Shown here one piece after another: positions 1 to 6,003 of a stretch of DNA of 10,245 nucleotides (its first letter is position 1; every line of letters begins with the position of its first letter). Under the pieces are notes generated by a model. The model worked only from the letters and a program-made list of their open reading frames with translations. It searched no databases and was not told the DNA's origin. The DNA comes from Pseudomonadota bacterium. Lineage in GTDB: Bacteria; Hydrothermota; 32-111; QNBC01. Position numbers and translations under genes: made by a program. The stretch covers positions 1 through 10,245 of the forward strand of contig JAACEC010000024.1 of the NCBI GenBank assembly GCA_011682715.1, read 5' to 3'.

Positions 1-171
1 AGCATTCCGATGAAAATTGTCAAGCATCTAACTGAAATATGAGAAAATAGGTACGGACATATTAACCACCTAATGGAAGTAAAGGAAGTGGGAAAAGCCG
101 TAGATTTCATCGTATATTGTAAAATGGGGAAAATATGATAAAATCGGGAATAATGAGAAAGAAAAAGATAT

Positions 172-288
172 GGGAGGGAAGCGATAAAGATACATCTTGT
201 CATAGGTCATTAAAGACCGTTCGGGATATAAATCCCACTTACTCTCTCCTGAAATCTCAACGGTACGTTAGGTATAAAACCTGTATGT
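172..288. other. Cluster of short stem-loops, possible structured RNA
   Basis: Three compact hairpins lie close together, all with A-rich loops: GGTC/GACC with loop ATTAAA (205-218), GGGAT/ATCCC with loop ATAA (223-236), and AGGT/ACCT with loop ATAAA (270-282). ACGT at 265-268 and ATGT at 285-288 could lengthen the last stem. ACCGTT at 216-221 is also complementary to AACGGT at 259-264, which would enclose the second hairpin and exclude the first. A further longer-range pairing is possible between GGGAGGGA (172-179) and TCTCTCCT (243-250), with two G-U pairs. The structures are seen by eye only. They match no RNA family I know, the strand is undecided, and chance is a real alternative in AT-rich DNA. 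Confidence 0.25.
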
Positions 289-387
289 CAATGTCAGGGT
301 AAAAGTGCAAAAAAATGGCAATTGAAAAATACATAGTTATAGTAAAAAAACAATTCAAAGAACAACACTATTTTTTAGCAAAATAAT

Positions 388-419
388 TACTATCAAACAA
401 TTGTCTGCTTGATACAGTA
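388..419. repeat. Imperfect inverted repeat upstream of promoter
   Basis: TACTATCAA (388-396) faces TTGAT-AC-AGTA (409-419), giving nine complementary pairs interrupted by a two-base bulge. The spacer begins with the 8-base palindrome ACAATTGT (397-404). It lies about 80 bases ahead of the -35 box at 501. It could be a regulator binding site or a fortuitous hairpin; no thymine tract follows directly, so it is not a convincing terminator. Confidence 0.25.
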
Positions 420-500
420 TCTGAGTTTATTGCATGATATCCATATTAGATTTTTTTGTAGAAGCGGTTAATATATCTACCATATTTTAATATTATTTTC

Positions 501-528
501 TTGACAATCTGGGGATTAAATGTATTAT
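501..528 (+). promoter_or_regulatory. Sigma-70-type promoter for the dehydrogenase/TPR unit
   Basis: A perfect -35 hexamer TTGACA (501-506) is followed after 16 bases by TATTAT (523-528), which matches the -10 consensus at five of six positions. Transcription would start near 534-536. That leaves a leader of only about 16 bases, which still contains a full AGGAGG ribosome site (539-544). The housekeeping sigma factor encoded in this same window has intact regions 2.4 and 4.2, so recognition of such a promoter is expected. Confidence 0.75.
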
Positions 529-550
529 ATATTACATTAGGAGGTACGCT

Positions 551-1876
551 ATGTATGATATAAAAAAGAGAATTGACAATAGAGATTTTCTGATCGGTAT
601 AATCGGTTTGGGATACGTCGGACTCCCCCTTGCCGTTGAATTTGCCCGAAACGATTTTAATGTTATCGGGATAGAATTGGATAAAGATAAAGTAGATAAA
701 ATAAACAAAGGAGTCAATTATATAAAGGATGTCGATGACGAACTTTTGAAGGAACTCGTACAAAAGGGGAAAATAAGAGCCACTACGGATTATTCCGTTC
801 TAAAGAATATTGATAGTGTTTCTATTTGTGTACCTACCCCCCTGAATAAAACAAAAGAACCGGATATATCTTTTATCATAAACGTAAGAGATGAAATCGT
901 AAAATATTTACATAGGGGAATGCTTGTCGTTCTTGAATCGACAACATATCCAGGGACAACCGATGAAGTTCTACTGCCCGTTTTCGAAAGTACGGGAATG
1001 AAAGTCGGAGAAGATTTTTATCTCGCATTCTCTCCCGAGAGGATCGATCCGGGAAACCCTATTTATCAGACCAAAAATACACCGAAAGTTTTTGGCGGTG
1101 TAACAAAACAATGTACCGAAATCGGTTCGTATTTATATGGGAAAATAATTGATAAGGTTGTTCCCGTTTCATCTACGAGAGCAGCTGAAGCCGTCAAAAT
1201 ATTGGAAAATACATACAGAAGCATTAATATCGGACTTGCCAATGAAATCGCCATAATGTGCGATAAACTTAATATCAACGTTTGGGAAGTTATAGACGCA
1301 GCTTCCACAAAACCCTTTGGTTTCCAGGCTTTCTATCCTGGACCGGGGCTGGGCGGTCATTGCATCCCCATAGACCCCCTTTATCTGAGTTGGAAAATGA
1401 AGCTCTACAATTACAATGCAAAATTCATAACATTGGCGGATGAAATCAATTCGAATATGCCCAAATACATCGTTTCCCGCATAGGAGATATTCTTAATGA
1501 GAAATCAAAGAGTATTAAAGATTCGAAAATCCTCGTATTAGGTGTCACTTACAAAAGAGATATCGATGATCTAAGAGAATCACCTGTAATCGACATCGTT
1601 TCAGAACTCTTCACCAGGAAAGCAAATGTATTCTACAACGATCCTTACATAAAAGAGTTCTATGTTGTTAAAGACCCATCTGAAATTTCAAAGGATAGTG
1701 TTCTTCTCCATTCGACTGAAATTACTACGGAACTTTTAAAAGATATGGATTTAGTAGTTATAACGACAAATCACAGCGATTACGATTACAAGTTCATCGT
1801 TGAACACTCCGATGTTATTTTCGATACAAGAAATGCGACAAAGGGTTATAATGATGAAAAGATTGTTTATCTATAG
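551..1876 (+). CDS. wbpA: UDP-N-acetyl-D-glucosamine 6-dehydrogenase (WbpA type)
   Basis: This cytoplasmic NAD-dependent enzyme should oxidise C6 of a UDP-hexose, most likely UDP-GlcNAc to UDP-GlcNAcA, for surface polysaccharide synthesis. The 441 residues show an N-terminal Rossmann motif GLGYVGLP (19-26), the ESTTYPGT segment (129-136), SPERIDPGN (161-169), the central-domain KILENTYR with Lys216 and Asn220, and the active-site loop GPGLGGHCIPIDP (264-276) with catalytic Cys271. The C-terminal UDP-binding domain carries TYKRDIDDLRESP (333-345). KPFGFQAFYPGPGLGGHCIPIDPLYLSW-like wording follows WbpA rather than UDP-glucose dehydrogenase; this subfamily choice is from memory and the exact sugar is inferred. 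The ATG is fixed by AGGAGG at 539-544, six bases upstream. The next gene starts inside its 3' end. No glycosyltransferases or other sugar genes lie nearby, so the polysaccharide it serves is unknown. Confidence 0.9.
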   Translation: MYDIKKRIDNRDFLIGIIGLGYVGLPLAVEFARNDFNVIGIELDKDKVDKINKGVNYIKDVDDELLKELVQKGKIRATTDYSVLKNIDSVSICVPTPLNKTKEPDISFIINVRDEIVKYLHRGMLVVLESTTYPGTTDEVLLPVFESTGMKVGEDFYLAFSPERIDPGNPIYQTKNTPKVFGGVTKQCTEIGSYLYGKIIDKVVPVSSTRAAEAVKILENTYRSINIGLANEIAIMCDKLNINVWEVIDAASTKPFGFQAFYPGPGLGGHCIPIDPLYLSWKMKLYNYNAKFITLADEINSNMPKYIVSRIGDILNEKSKSIKDSKILVLGVTYKRDIDDLRESPVIDIVSELFTRKANVFYNDPYIKEFYVVKDPSEISKDSVLLHSTEITTELLKDMDLVVITTNHSDYDYKFIVEHSDVIFDTRNATKGYNDEKIVYL

Positions 1877-2555
1877 TTTTATAGTTACCGTTCTTTCATT
1901 CGGTTTTGTAAGTGGTGCCGATAATGACGGCATCTCTTACATTCAAAAGGGGCAATATCAAAAGGCCGTTGATTTTTACGGCAGTGACATAACACAGCTT
2001 ATGCCTTCCGATTTGAACAATCTGGGGGTTGCTTATTACAAATTGGGATCTCTTGGAAAAGCTATATTATACACCGATAAAGCTTTGAAATTAAAACCGG
2101 ATTTCAAGGATGCACAAACCAATCTAAAAATTTACAGGTCAAAACTCCCTCATGATTTTCTTCCGTTAAAATCGATAAAATCGTTTGATTTCCTGATTAA
2201 ATCTTTCTCATTTAACATATTACTTGTTTTTGCGCTGGCAGGTATTTTGATTCTTATTGTTCTGCTCTTTTTAAAGTCTCCCGTAAATGTTTATCTTTTT
2301 ATCACCGTTCTTATATTCGAATTCTTTATAAACGGAGCAATGATTGATATCAAATCCAATGCAAAGAAAACGTTCGGCGTTGTTCTAAAGAAGACAGAGA
2401 TTTTGGAAGGTCCCGGAAATGAATTCATATCAAAAGCAAAAGCCCCCGAAGGGGCCGAGTTTTATCTTATGGATCATAAAAATGATTTTGCTCATATCCG
2501 TTTTCTAAACGGAATCGAAGGTTGGATAACAAAAAACTATTTTCAAACCTTCTAA
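1851..2555 (+). CDS. Signal-peptide TPR protein with two membrane helices and SH3 domain (BatE-like architecture)
   Basis: The predicted protein has 234 residues. A signal peptide covers 1-23 (MMKR, hydrophobic core, then VSGA before Asp24). About two TPR units follow: 25-48 (weak) and 52-90, containing NNLGVAYYKLGSLGKAI and ALKLKPDF. Two membrane helices are near 121-141 and 144-164, and a bacterial SH3-like domain spans about 173-234, ending in GIEGWITKNYF. This order resembles BatE proteins of the Bacteroides aerotolerance (bat) cluster, but no batA-D genes are visible, so no symbol is given. The TPR part probably faces the periplasm as a protein-binding scaffold; the cell-wall role of the SH3 part is inferred. 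A start at 1851 (or 1854) is preferred over the more distant ATG at 1800, because only here does a signal peptide begin and AAGGG (1841-1845) sits at suitable spacing. It overlaps the dehydrogenase by 26 bases, suggesting coupled translation. Its stop directly abuts the rpoD stop. Confidence 0.75.
   Translation: MMKRLFIYSFIVTVLSFGFVSGADNDGISYIQKGQYQKAVDFYGSDITQLMPSDLNNLGVAYYKLGSLGKAILYTDKALKLKPDFKDAQTNLKIYRSKLPHDFLPLKSIKSFDFLIKSFSFNILLVFALAGILILIVLLFLKSPVNVYLFITVLIFEFFINGAMIDIKSNAKKTFGVVLKKTEILEGPGNEFISKAKAPEGAEFYLMDHKNDFAHIRFLNGIEGWITKNYFQTF
2431..2456 (-). terminator. Intrinsic terminator for the rpoD end of the operon, inside the convergent gene
   Basis: Read on the minus strand, GGCCCC (2456-2451), a TTCG loop (2450-2447) and GGGGCT (2446-2441) form five Watson-Crick pairs plus one G-U pair, closed by the very stable C(UUCG)G tetraloop. 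The RNA then runs UUUUGCUUUUG (2441-2431, its first U being the paired one). This is a textbook rho-independent terminator about 100 bases past the rpoD stop. It lies entirely within codons of the TPR-SH3 gene on the other strand. On the plus strand the same hairpin is followed by CGAG before any thymines, so it should terminate poorly in that direction. Confidence 0.65.
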
Positions 2556-4238
2556 TTAATAGTGTTCATCTGTTACGTCCAGAAACGGTTTCAGTTTCCT
2601 GGCTCTCGTAGGGAAACTTAATTTTTTCAGAGCCTTCGTCTCTATTTGTCTTATTCTTTCTCTCGTCACACTGAAAATCTTACCAACCTCTTCCAATGTT
2701 CTCGGGACTCCGTCATCCAAACCGTATCTTAGAGAAAGAATTCTTCTCTCTTTGTCGCTCAGAGTATTCAATGCTTCCTGCAATCTCTCCTTTAAAATAA
2801 CGAGATTTGCGGCTTTTTGAGGGGAAACTACCTTCTGATCTTTTATAAAATCACCGAAATGGGTATTGCTACTATCATTAATCGGTCTGTCCAAAGACAC
2901 TGTTCCTTGTGTAATCTTGTAAACACTCTTTATTTTGTCCACGGAAATATCCAACTTTTCCGCTATTTCTTCCGGGGTCGGAGCTCTACCGAATTCCTGG
3001 CTTAATATCCTCGAAGTTTTTATCACCTTGTGCATTACCTCAATCATATGTACGGGAAGCCTAATTGTCCTTGCCTGATCCGCTATGGCTCTCGTAATTG
3101 CTTGTCTTATCCACCATGTCGCGTATGTGCTAAATCTATATCCGCGCCTGTAATCGAATTTTTCAACAGCTTTCATCAAACCGGAATTTCCTTCCTGTAT
3201 GAGATCCATAAATTCTAATCCTCTGTTAGTGTATTTCTTTGCTATACTGACTACCAATCTCACATTTGCTTCTATCATTCTCTTCTTTGCATCGTCTATG
3301 TTTTTAAAATATCTACTTATATTCTTTGAAAGCTTTCTTATTTCATCTTCGTTTAAGCCTGTGCTTTTAAATATAGCATCTATTTCACTTCTCTTAAAGC
3401 GAAGGTCAGACAAAACCTCTATAATCTCGGCATCATTGCTCTCTTCGATCATTTTTTGAAATTCTTCATTTGACTTTTCCATTATGCTTTCGTCGAACTC
3501 ATACTTACGGAACATATTCTTCATTTCGTTTTTCAGTTTTGTAATTCTACTGTTTTGCTCAACAATATTGAACCCGTACTCTTTCAAAACCGATTCCCGC
3601 AAACCGAGTTTGTTCAATGTTTTAATTATTGCATCCTTAATAGTATGGATTTTTTTATAATTTTTTTTCTCTTTTGCATTCAATCGTTTCAACTTCTTGT
3701 TTTGAGACAATACCTCGTCGAATGCAGCATAAATCTGCTCTTCGTTTAAGATATCAAAATCACTCTCATCGGTAAAAAATTTAAAATCCGTGTGTATGTA
3801 ATCTTCAATATGGACCTCTCCGGATTTGATTTTACAGATTTTCTCACAGAAAGCATCTATATCCTCATTGGACCAAAAAATTAACTTCGTTAAAATGGCT
3901 TGTGATTGTTCCACTTCCTTTGATATCTTAACTTCCATCTCTTTGGTGAATAGAGGTATTCTGCCCATCTCCTTAAAATAAACCCTTATGGTATCATTTG
4001 CGTCTTTACCGGAACGGGATACCATCTCCTCCTCGTCAGTTTCTCTCCTTTTTATCATTTTCTCAACAATCGTTATATCTCTGCTTTCCAGCATCTCTAT
4101 CACCTTTTCAATATCATCCGACATAATCATACTGGGCGGCAAGAAAGAATTAATCTGCTTATACGAAAGCTCCTTTTCTTCTCCCGCCTCATCTACTAAT
4201 TTAACGACCAAATCATTAAGGTTAACCTTATTAGCCAT
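2556..4238 (-). CDS. rpoD: RNA polymerase primary sigma factor RpoD (sigma-70/SigA)
   Basis: This is the housekeeping sigma subunit, which directs RNA polymerase to -10/-35 promoters. The 560 residues contain region 1.2 (about 80-112, with DTIRVYFKEMGRIPLF), a long non-conserved segment (about 113-316), region 2 (317-398, with NVRLVVSIAKKYTNRGLEF and the -10-recognising FSTYATWWIRQAITRA), region 3 (400-470, GRAPTPEEIAEKL) and region 4 (484-545, with the -35-binding helix-turn-helix TLEEVGKIFSVTRERIRQIE). Only a short, poorly conserved stretch stands for region 1.1. The complete domain set and group-1 wording distinguish it from RpoS- or RpoH-type sigmas. The ATG overlaps the end of dnaG (shared ATGGCTAA), and a strong AGGAGG lies five bases upstream within dnaG, so translation is probably coupled yet independently strong. 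The stop abuts that of the opposing TPR gene with no bases between. Confidence 0.97.
   Translation of the reverse strand: MANKVNLNDLVVKLVDEAGEEKELSYKQINSFLPPSMIMSDDIEKVIEMLESRDITIVEKMIKRRETDEEEMVSRSGKDANDTIRVYFKEMGRIPLFTKEMEVKISKEVEQSQAILTKLIFWSNEDIDAFCEKICKIKSGEVHIEDYIHTDFKFFTDESDFDILNEEQIYAAFDEVLSQNKKLKRLNAKEKKNYKKIHTIKDAIIKTLNKLGLRESVLKEYGFNIVEQNSRITKLKNEMKNMFRKYEFDESIMEKSNEEFQKMIEESNDAEIIEVLSDLRFKRSEIDAIFKSTGLNEDEIRKLSKNISRYFKNIDDAKKRMIEANVRLVVSIAKKYTNRGLEFMDLIQEGNSGLMKAVEKFDYRRGYRFSTYATWWIRQAITRAIADQARTIRLPVHMIEVMHKVIKTSRILSQEFGRAPTPEEIAEKLDISVDKIKSVYKITQGTVSLDRPINDSSNTHFGDFIKDQKVVSPQKAANLVILKERLQEALNTLSDKERRILSLRYGLDDGVPRTLEEVGKIFSVTRERIRQIETKALKKLSFPTRARKLKPFLDVTDEHY
2593..2627 (+). 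terminator. Candidate intrinsic terminator for the plus-strand unit, inside rpoD
   Basis: On the plus strand AGTTTCCT (2593-2600) pairs with GGGAAACT (2611-2618), seven Watson-Crick pairs plus one G-U pair around a ten-base loop. It is followed by TAATTTTTT (2619-2627). It starts 37 bases after the stop of the TPR-SH3 gene and lies within the last 25 or so codons of rpoD on the other strand. The stem is less GC-rich than usual, so efficiency is uncertain, but no better candidate lies close to the gene's end. Confidence 0.5.
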
Positions 4239-5961
4239 CTACTCCTCCTGCTTTAATTTTTTGGAGATGATGTATAATTTCCGATTGCCTTTCTTCATAT
4301 TCGCTTACATCTTCGTTATACAACAGCGCATTTGATATTCTGTTATTTATCTCTTTCAACTTAATTCTCAATAATTTTTTCCAGTTCATTTTCAAAGACT
4401 GCATAAGCAGCTTATCCGACGTATTTTCCATAAACACCCCTTCGTAAACGATATCACGGTTTTTCCCATCCAAAGAATTTATCATATCGGTTATCGATGG
4501 CATGTTCTCACTGAGAACAATATCATAGATTATTTTACCTATAGCGTTCTCCTGCAAATACTGAAAAGGAATGTAGGTTTTTATATAATCAAAGAAATTC
4601 TGCTTATCATGAGCGATATTTATAATATTTAAAATATTCGCATAAATCGAATTCAACTCGTTTCGTTTTACGACTTTTTCTTTCCTGGTATTTTCTATGG
4701 ATTTAACTTTTTCCGTTCTAACTGTTTCTATGGGAATTTCGAACTGTTCGGCAATTCTCTTGTACCACAATTCCCTGGTGATAACATCAGGTATCAATAG
4801 AACGATCTCTTTTATTTCCCTCAAAGCTCTGCTCACCTGGTCCACATCGTTAAAATTGTACTTTTTCTTCAGCATTGTAATTTTAAAGTCGAGAAAATTT
4901 ACTTTTTCGTCGATTCTCTCTTTTAAAGCCTCAACGCCGTATTTTTTTATATAATCATCAGGGTCCATCCCCTTCTCCATTAAGGCTATATATACGGATA
5001 ACCCTTGTTTCAAACATATGTTTATCCCTCTCTCCGATGCTTTTAATCCCGCTTCGTCGGCATCGAACATTAATATTACACTACCGGTGTATCTCTTTAA
5101 TAACCGTGCCTGCTCCGAGGTGAGGGCGGTTCCCAAAGGTGCAATAACATTTTCTATCCCCTTCTGATGCAATGATATCAGATCTATATAGCCTTCAACT
5201 ATGACGGCTTCATCGACTTCTTTGATTTTGTTTTTTGCCTGCCATATACCGAAAAAGATATGTCCTTTCTTGTAGTACTCCGTTTCGGGAGAATTTATAT
5301 ACTTGGGTAATTCATTACCGAGACTTCTTCCTCCGAATGCGATAATCTTTCCAACGGTGTTGTATATGGGAAACATAATCCTGTTCCTAAACCGTTCATA
5401 TATCTCACCACTTTCCGTTTTAATAACCAAACCCGTTTTTATAACATCCTTTGTTTTCCATCCCTTTTTTCCGATGTAATTTAATAATCCGTGAGGGGGG
5501 GCATATCCGATGTGAAATTTTCCCACCATTTTTTCGCTTATCTCTCTGTTTTTGATGTACTGTACGGCTATATTGCCCTTACTTCCCGACAGCGAGTCTT
5601 CAAAATAATGCAATGCATCTTCCAATATTTTTCTGTAATTGTTCTCACTACCGCTTGTTTCATAACCGTCGCCCAATTTAATCCCGGCTTTTTCAGCCAA
5701 AACGGCTATTGCTTCCGGGAATGTTATATTATTGTATTCCATTAAAAACTTGATAGCATTACCCGACCTTCCGCAACCGAAACAGTGGTAAATGCCTTTT
5801 TCTCGAGAGACATAAAATGAAGGAGTCTTCTCCGTATGAAAAGGGCAAAGAGCCCTATAATTGGCACCTACCTGCTTCAACGGGACATATTCTTCTATTA
5901 CTTCAACAATATCTACATTGGACAGAACTTCTTCTATCTTCTCATTACTGATATAATTCAT
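4231..5961 (-). CDS. dnaG: DNA primase DnaG
   Basis: DnaG makes the short RNA primers used by the replisome. The 576 residues show the three primase parts. The N-terminal zinc-binding domain has Cys39, His42, Cys60 and Cys63 in CPFHTEKTPSF...YHCFGCG. The RNA-polymerase core contains RFRNRIMFPI (190-199), the GGRSLG/PKYINSPET segment (210-227) and a TOPRIM fold with Glu256 of VEGYID and Asp300/Asp302 of DADEAG. The C-terminal region (about 370-576), which should bind the replicative helicase, is divergent and rich in Lys, Glu and Ile. The ATG is supported by the match of ISNEKIEEVLSNVDIVEVI to the family's N-terminus. No Shine-Dalgarno sequence precedes it; instead a promoter lies almost directly upstream. 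Its last eight bases overlap rpoD. The dnaG-rpoD pairing is the conserved core of the macromolecular synthesis operon. Confidence 0.97.
   Translation of the reverse strand: MNYISNEKIEEVLSNVDIVEVIEEYVPLKQVGANYRALCPFHTEKTPSFYVSREKGIYHCFGCGRSGNAIKFLMEYNNITFPEAIAVLAEKAGIKLGDGYETSGSENNYRKILEDALHYFEDSLSGSKGNIAVQYIKNREISEKMVGKFHIGYAPPHGLLNYIGKKGWKTKDVIKTGLVIKTESGEIYERFRNRIMFPIYNTVGKIIAFGGRSLGNELPKYINSPETEYYKKGHIFFGIWQAKNKIKEVDEAVIVEGYIDLISLHQKGIENVIAPLGTALTSEQARLLKRYTGSVILMFDADEAGLKASERGINICLKQGLSVYIALMEKGMDPDDYIKKYGVEALKERIDEKVNFLDFKITMLKKKYNFNDVDQVSRALREIKEIVLLIPDVITRELWYKRIAEQFEIPIETVRTEKVKSIENTRKEKVVKRNELNSIYANILNIINIAHDKQNFFDYIKTYIPFQYLQENAIGKIIYDIVLSENMPSITDMINSLDGKNRDIVYEGVFMENTSDKLLMQSLKMNWKKLLRIKLKEINNRISNALLYNEDVSEYEERQSEIIHHLQKIKAGGVDG
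4244..4249 (-). promoter_or_regulatory. Ribosome binding site of rpoD within dnaG
   Basis: On the minus strand AGGAGG lies five bases ahead of the rpoD ATG, encoded within the Gly-Gly codons at the C-terminus of DnaG. It fixes the rpoD start and should give RpoD far stronger initiation than DnaG, whose own start has no such site. Confidence 0.85.
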
Positions 5962-5969
5962 AACATAGT

Positions 5970-5998
5970 AATATAATTACATATTTAAGTTTTGGCAA
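5970..5998 (-). promoter_or_regulatory. Internal sigma-70-type promoter for dnaG-rpoD, predicted leaderless
   Basis: In the 42-base gap between pyrG and dnaG the minus strand carries TTGCCA (5998-5993), a 17-base spacer, and TATATT (5975-5970). Each hexamer matches consensus at five of six positions with ideal spacing. Counting seven bases beyond the -10 box places transcription start around 5964-5961, that is 0-3 bases before the dnaG ATG at 5961. The absence of any purine-rich ribosome site in the gap agrees with a leaderless message. The surrounding DNA is very AT-rich, so a fortuitous match is possible. Confidence 0.55.
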
Positions 5999-6003
5999 GG
6001 CAT

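Larger units (their letters stand above)
1..500. other. Gene-free region upstream of the dehydrogenase promoter
   Basis: I find no supportable gene here. Plus-strand frames are broken by frequent stops. The longest stretch from the left edge (frame 1) ends at a TGA at 40-42, and a second short open stretch ends at a TGA at 136-138. Neither peptide resembles a family I know. If a gene enters from the left, only a few C-terminal codons are visible. The region is AT-rich and purine-rich between about 120 and 190, has several small inverted repeats between 205 and 290, and has an imperfect inverted repeat at 388-419. No tRNA, rRNA, tmRNA, SRP or RNase P signature was recognised. It could be a long intergenic region, a decayed gene or an uncharacterised RNA. 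Confidence 0.6.

Noticed and set aside
1..300. Group II intron end, tRNA, or insertion-sequence remnant
   Set aside because: No domain V pattern, no T-arm consensus, no terminal inverted repeats with flanking duplication and no transposase-like peptide could be recognised.
446..763. Minus-strand ORF of 105 codons opposite the start of the dehydrogenase
   Set aside because: Low-complexity Phe/Ile/Tyr-rich product, overlapping a well-conserved gene and its promoter; a shadow of the real gene and AT-rich leader.
1800..1850. Longer version of the TPR-SH3 gene starting at the ATG at 1800
   Set aside because: It adds 17 residues in front of a clear signal peptide and lengthens the overlap with the dehydrogenase. 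The start at 1851/1854 has a ribosome site and puts MMKR at the signal peptide's N-terminus.
2442..2463. GCCCC-CGAA-GGGGC hairpin as a premature terminator of the plus-strand transcript
   Set aside because: On the plus strand CGAG separates the stem from only four thymines, and termination here would remove the SH3 domain. The minus-strand reading has a proper loop and U-rich tract.
3199..3459. Plus-strand ORF of 86 codons within rpoD
   Set aside because: Hydrophobic, Ser/Leu-rich translation typical of the antisense of a charged protein; no ribosome site and no recognisable family. The other plus-strand ORFs across the minus-strand operon were dismissed for the same reasons.
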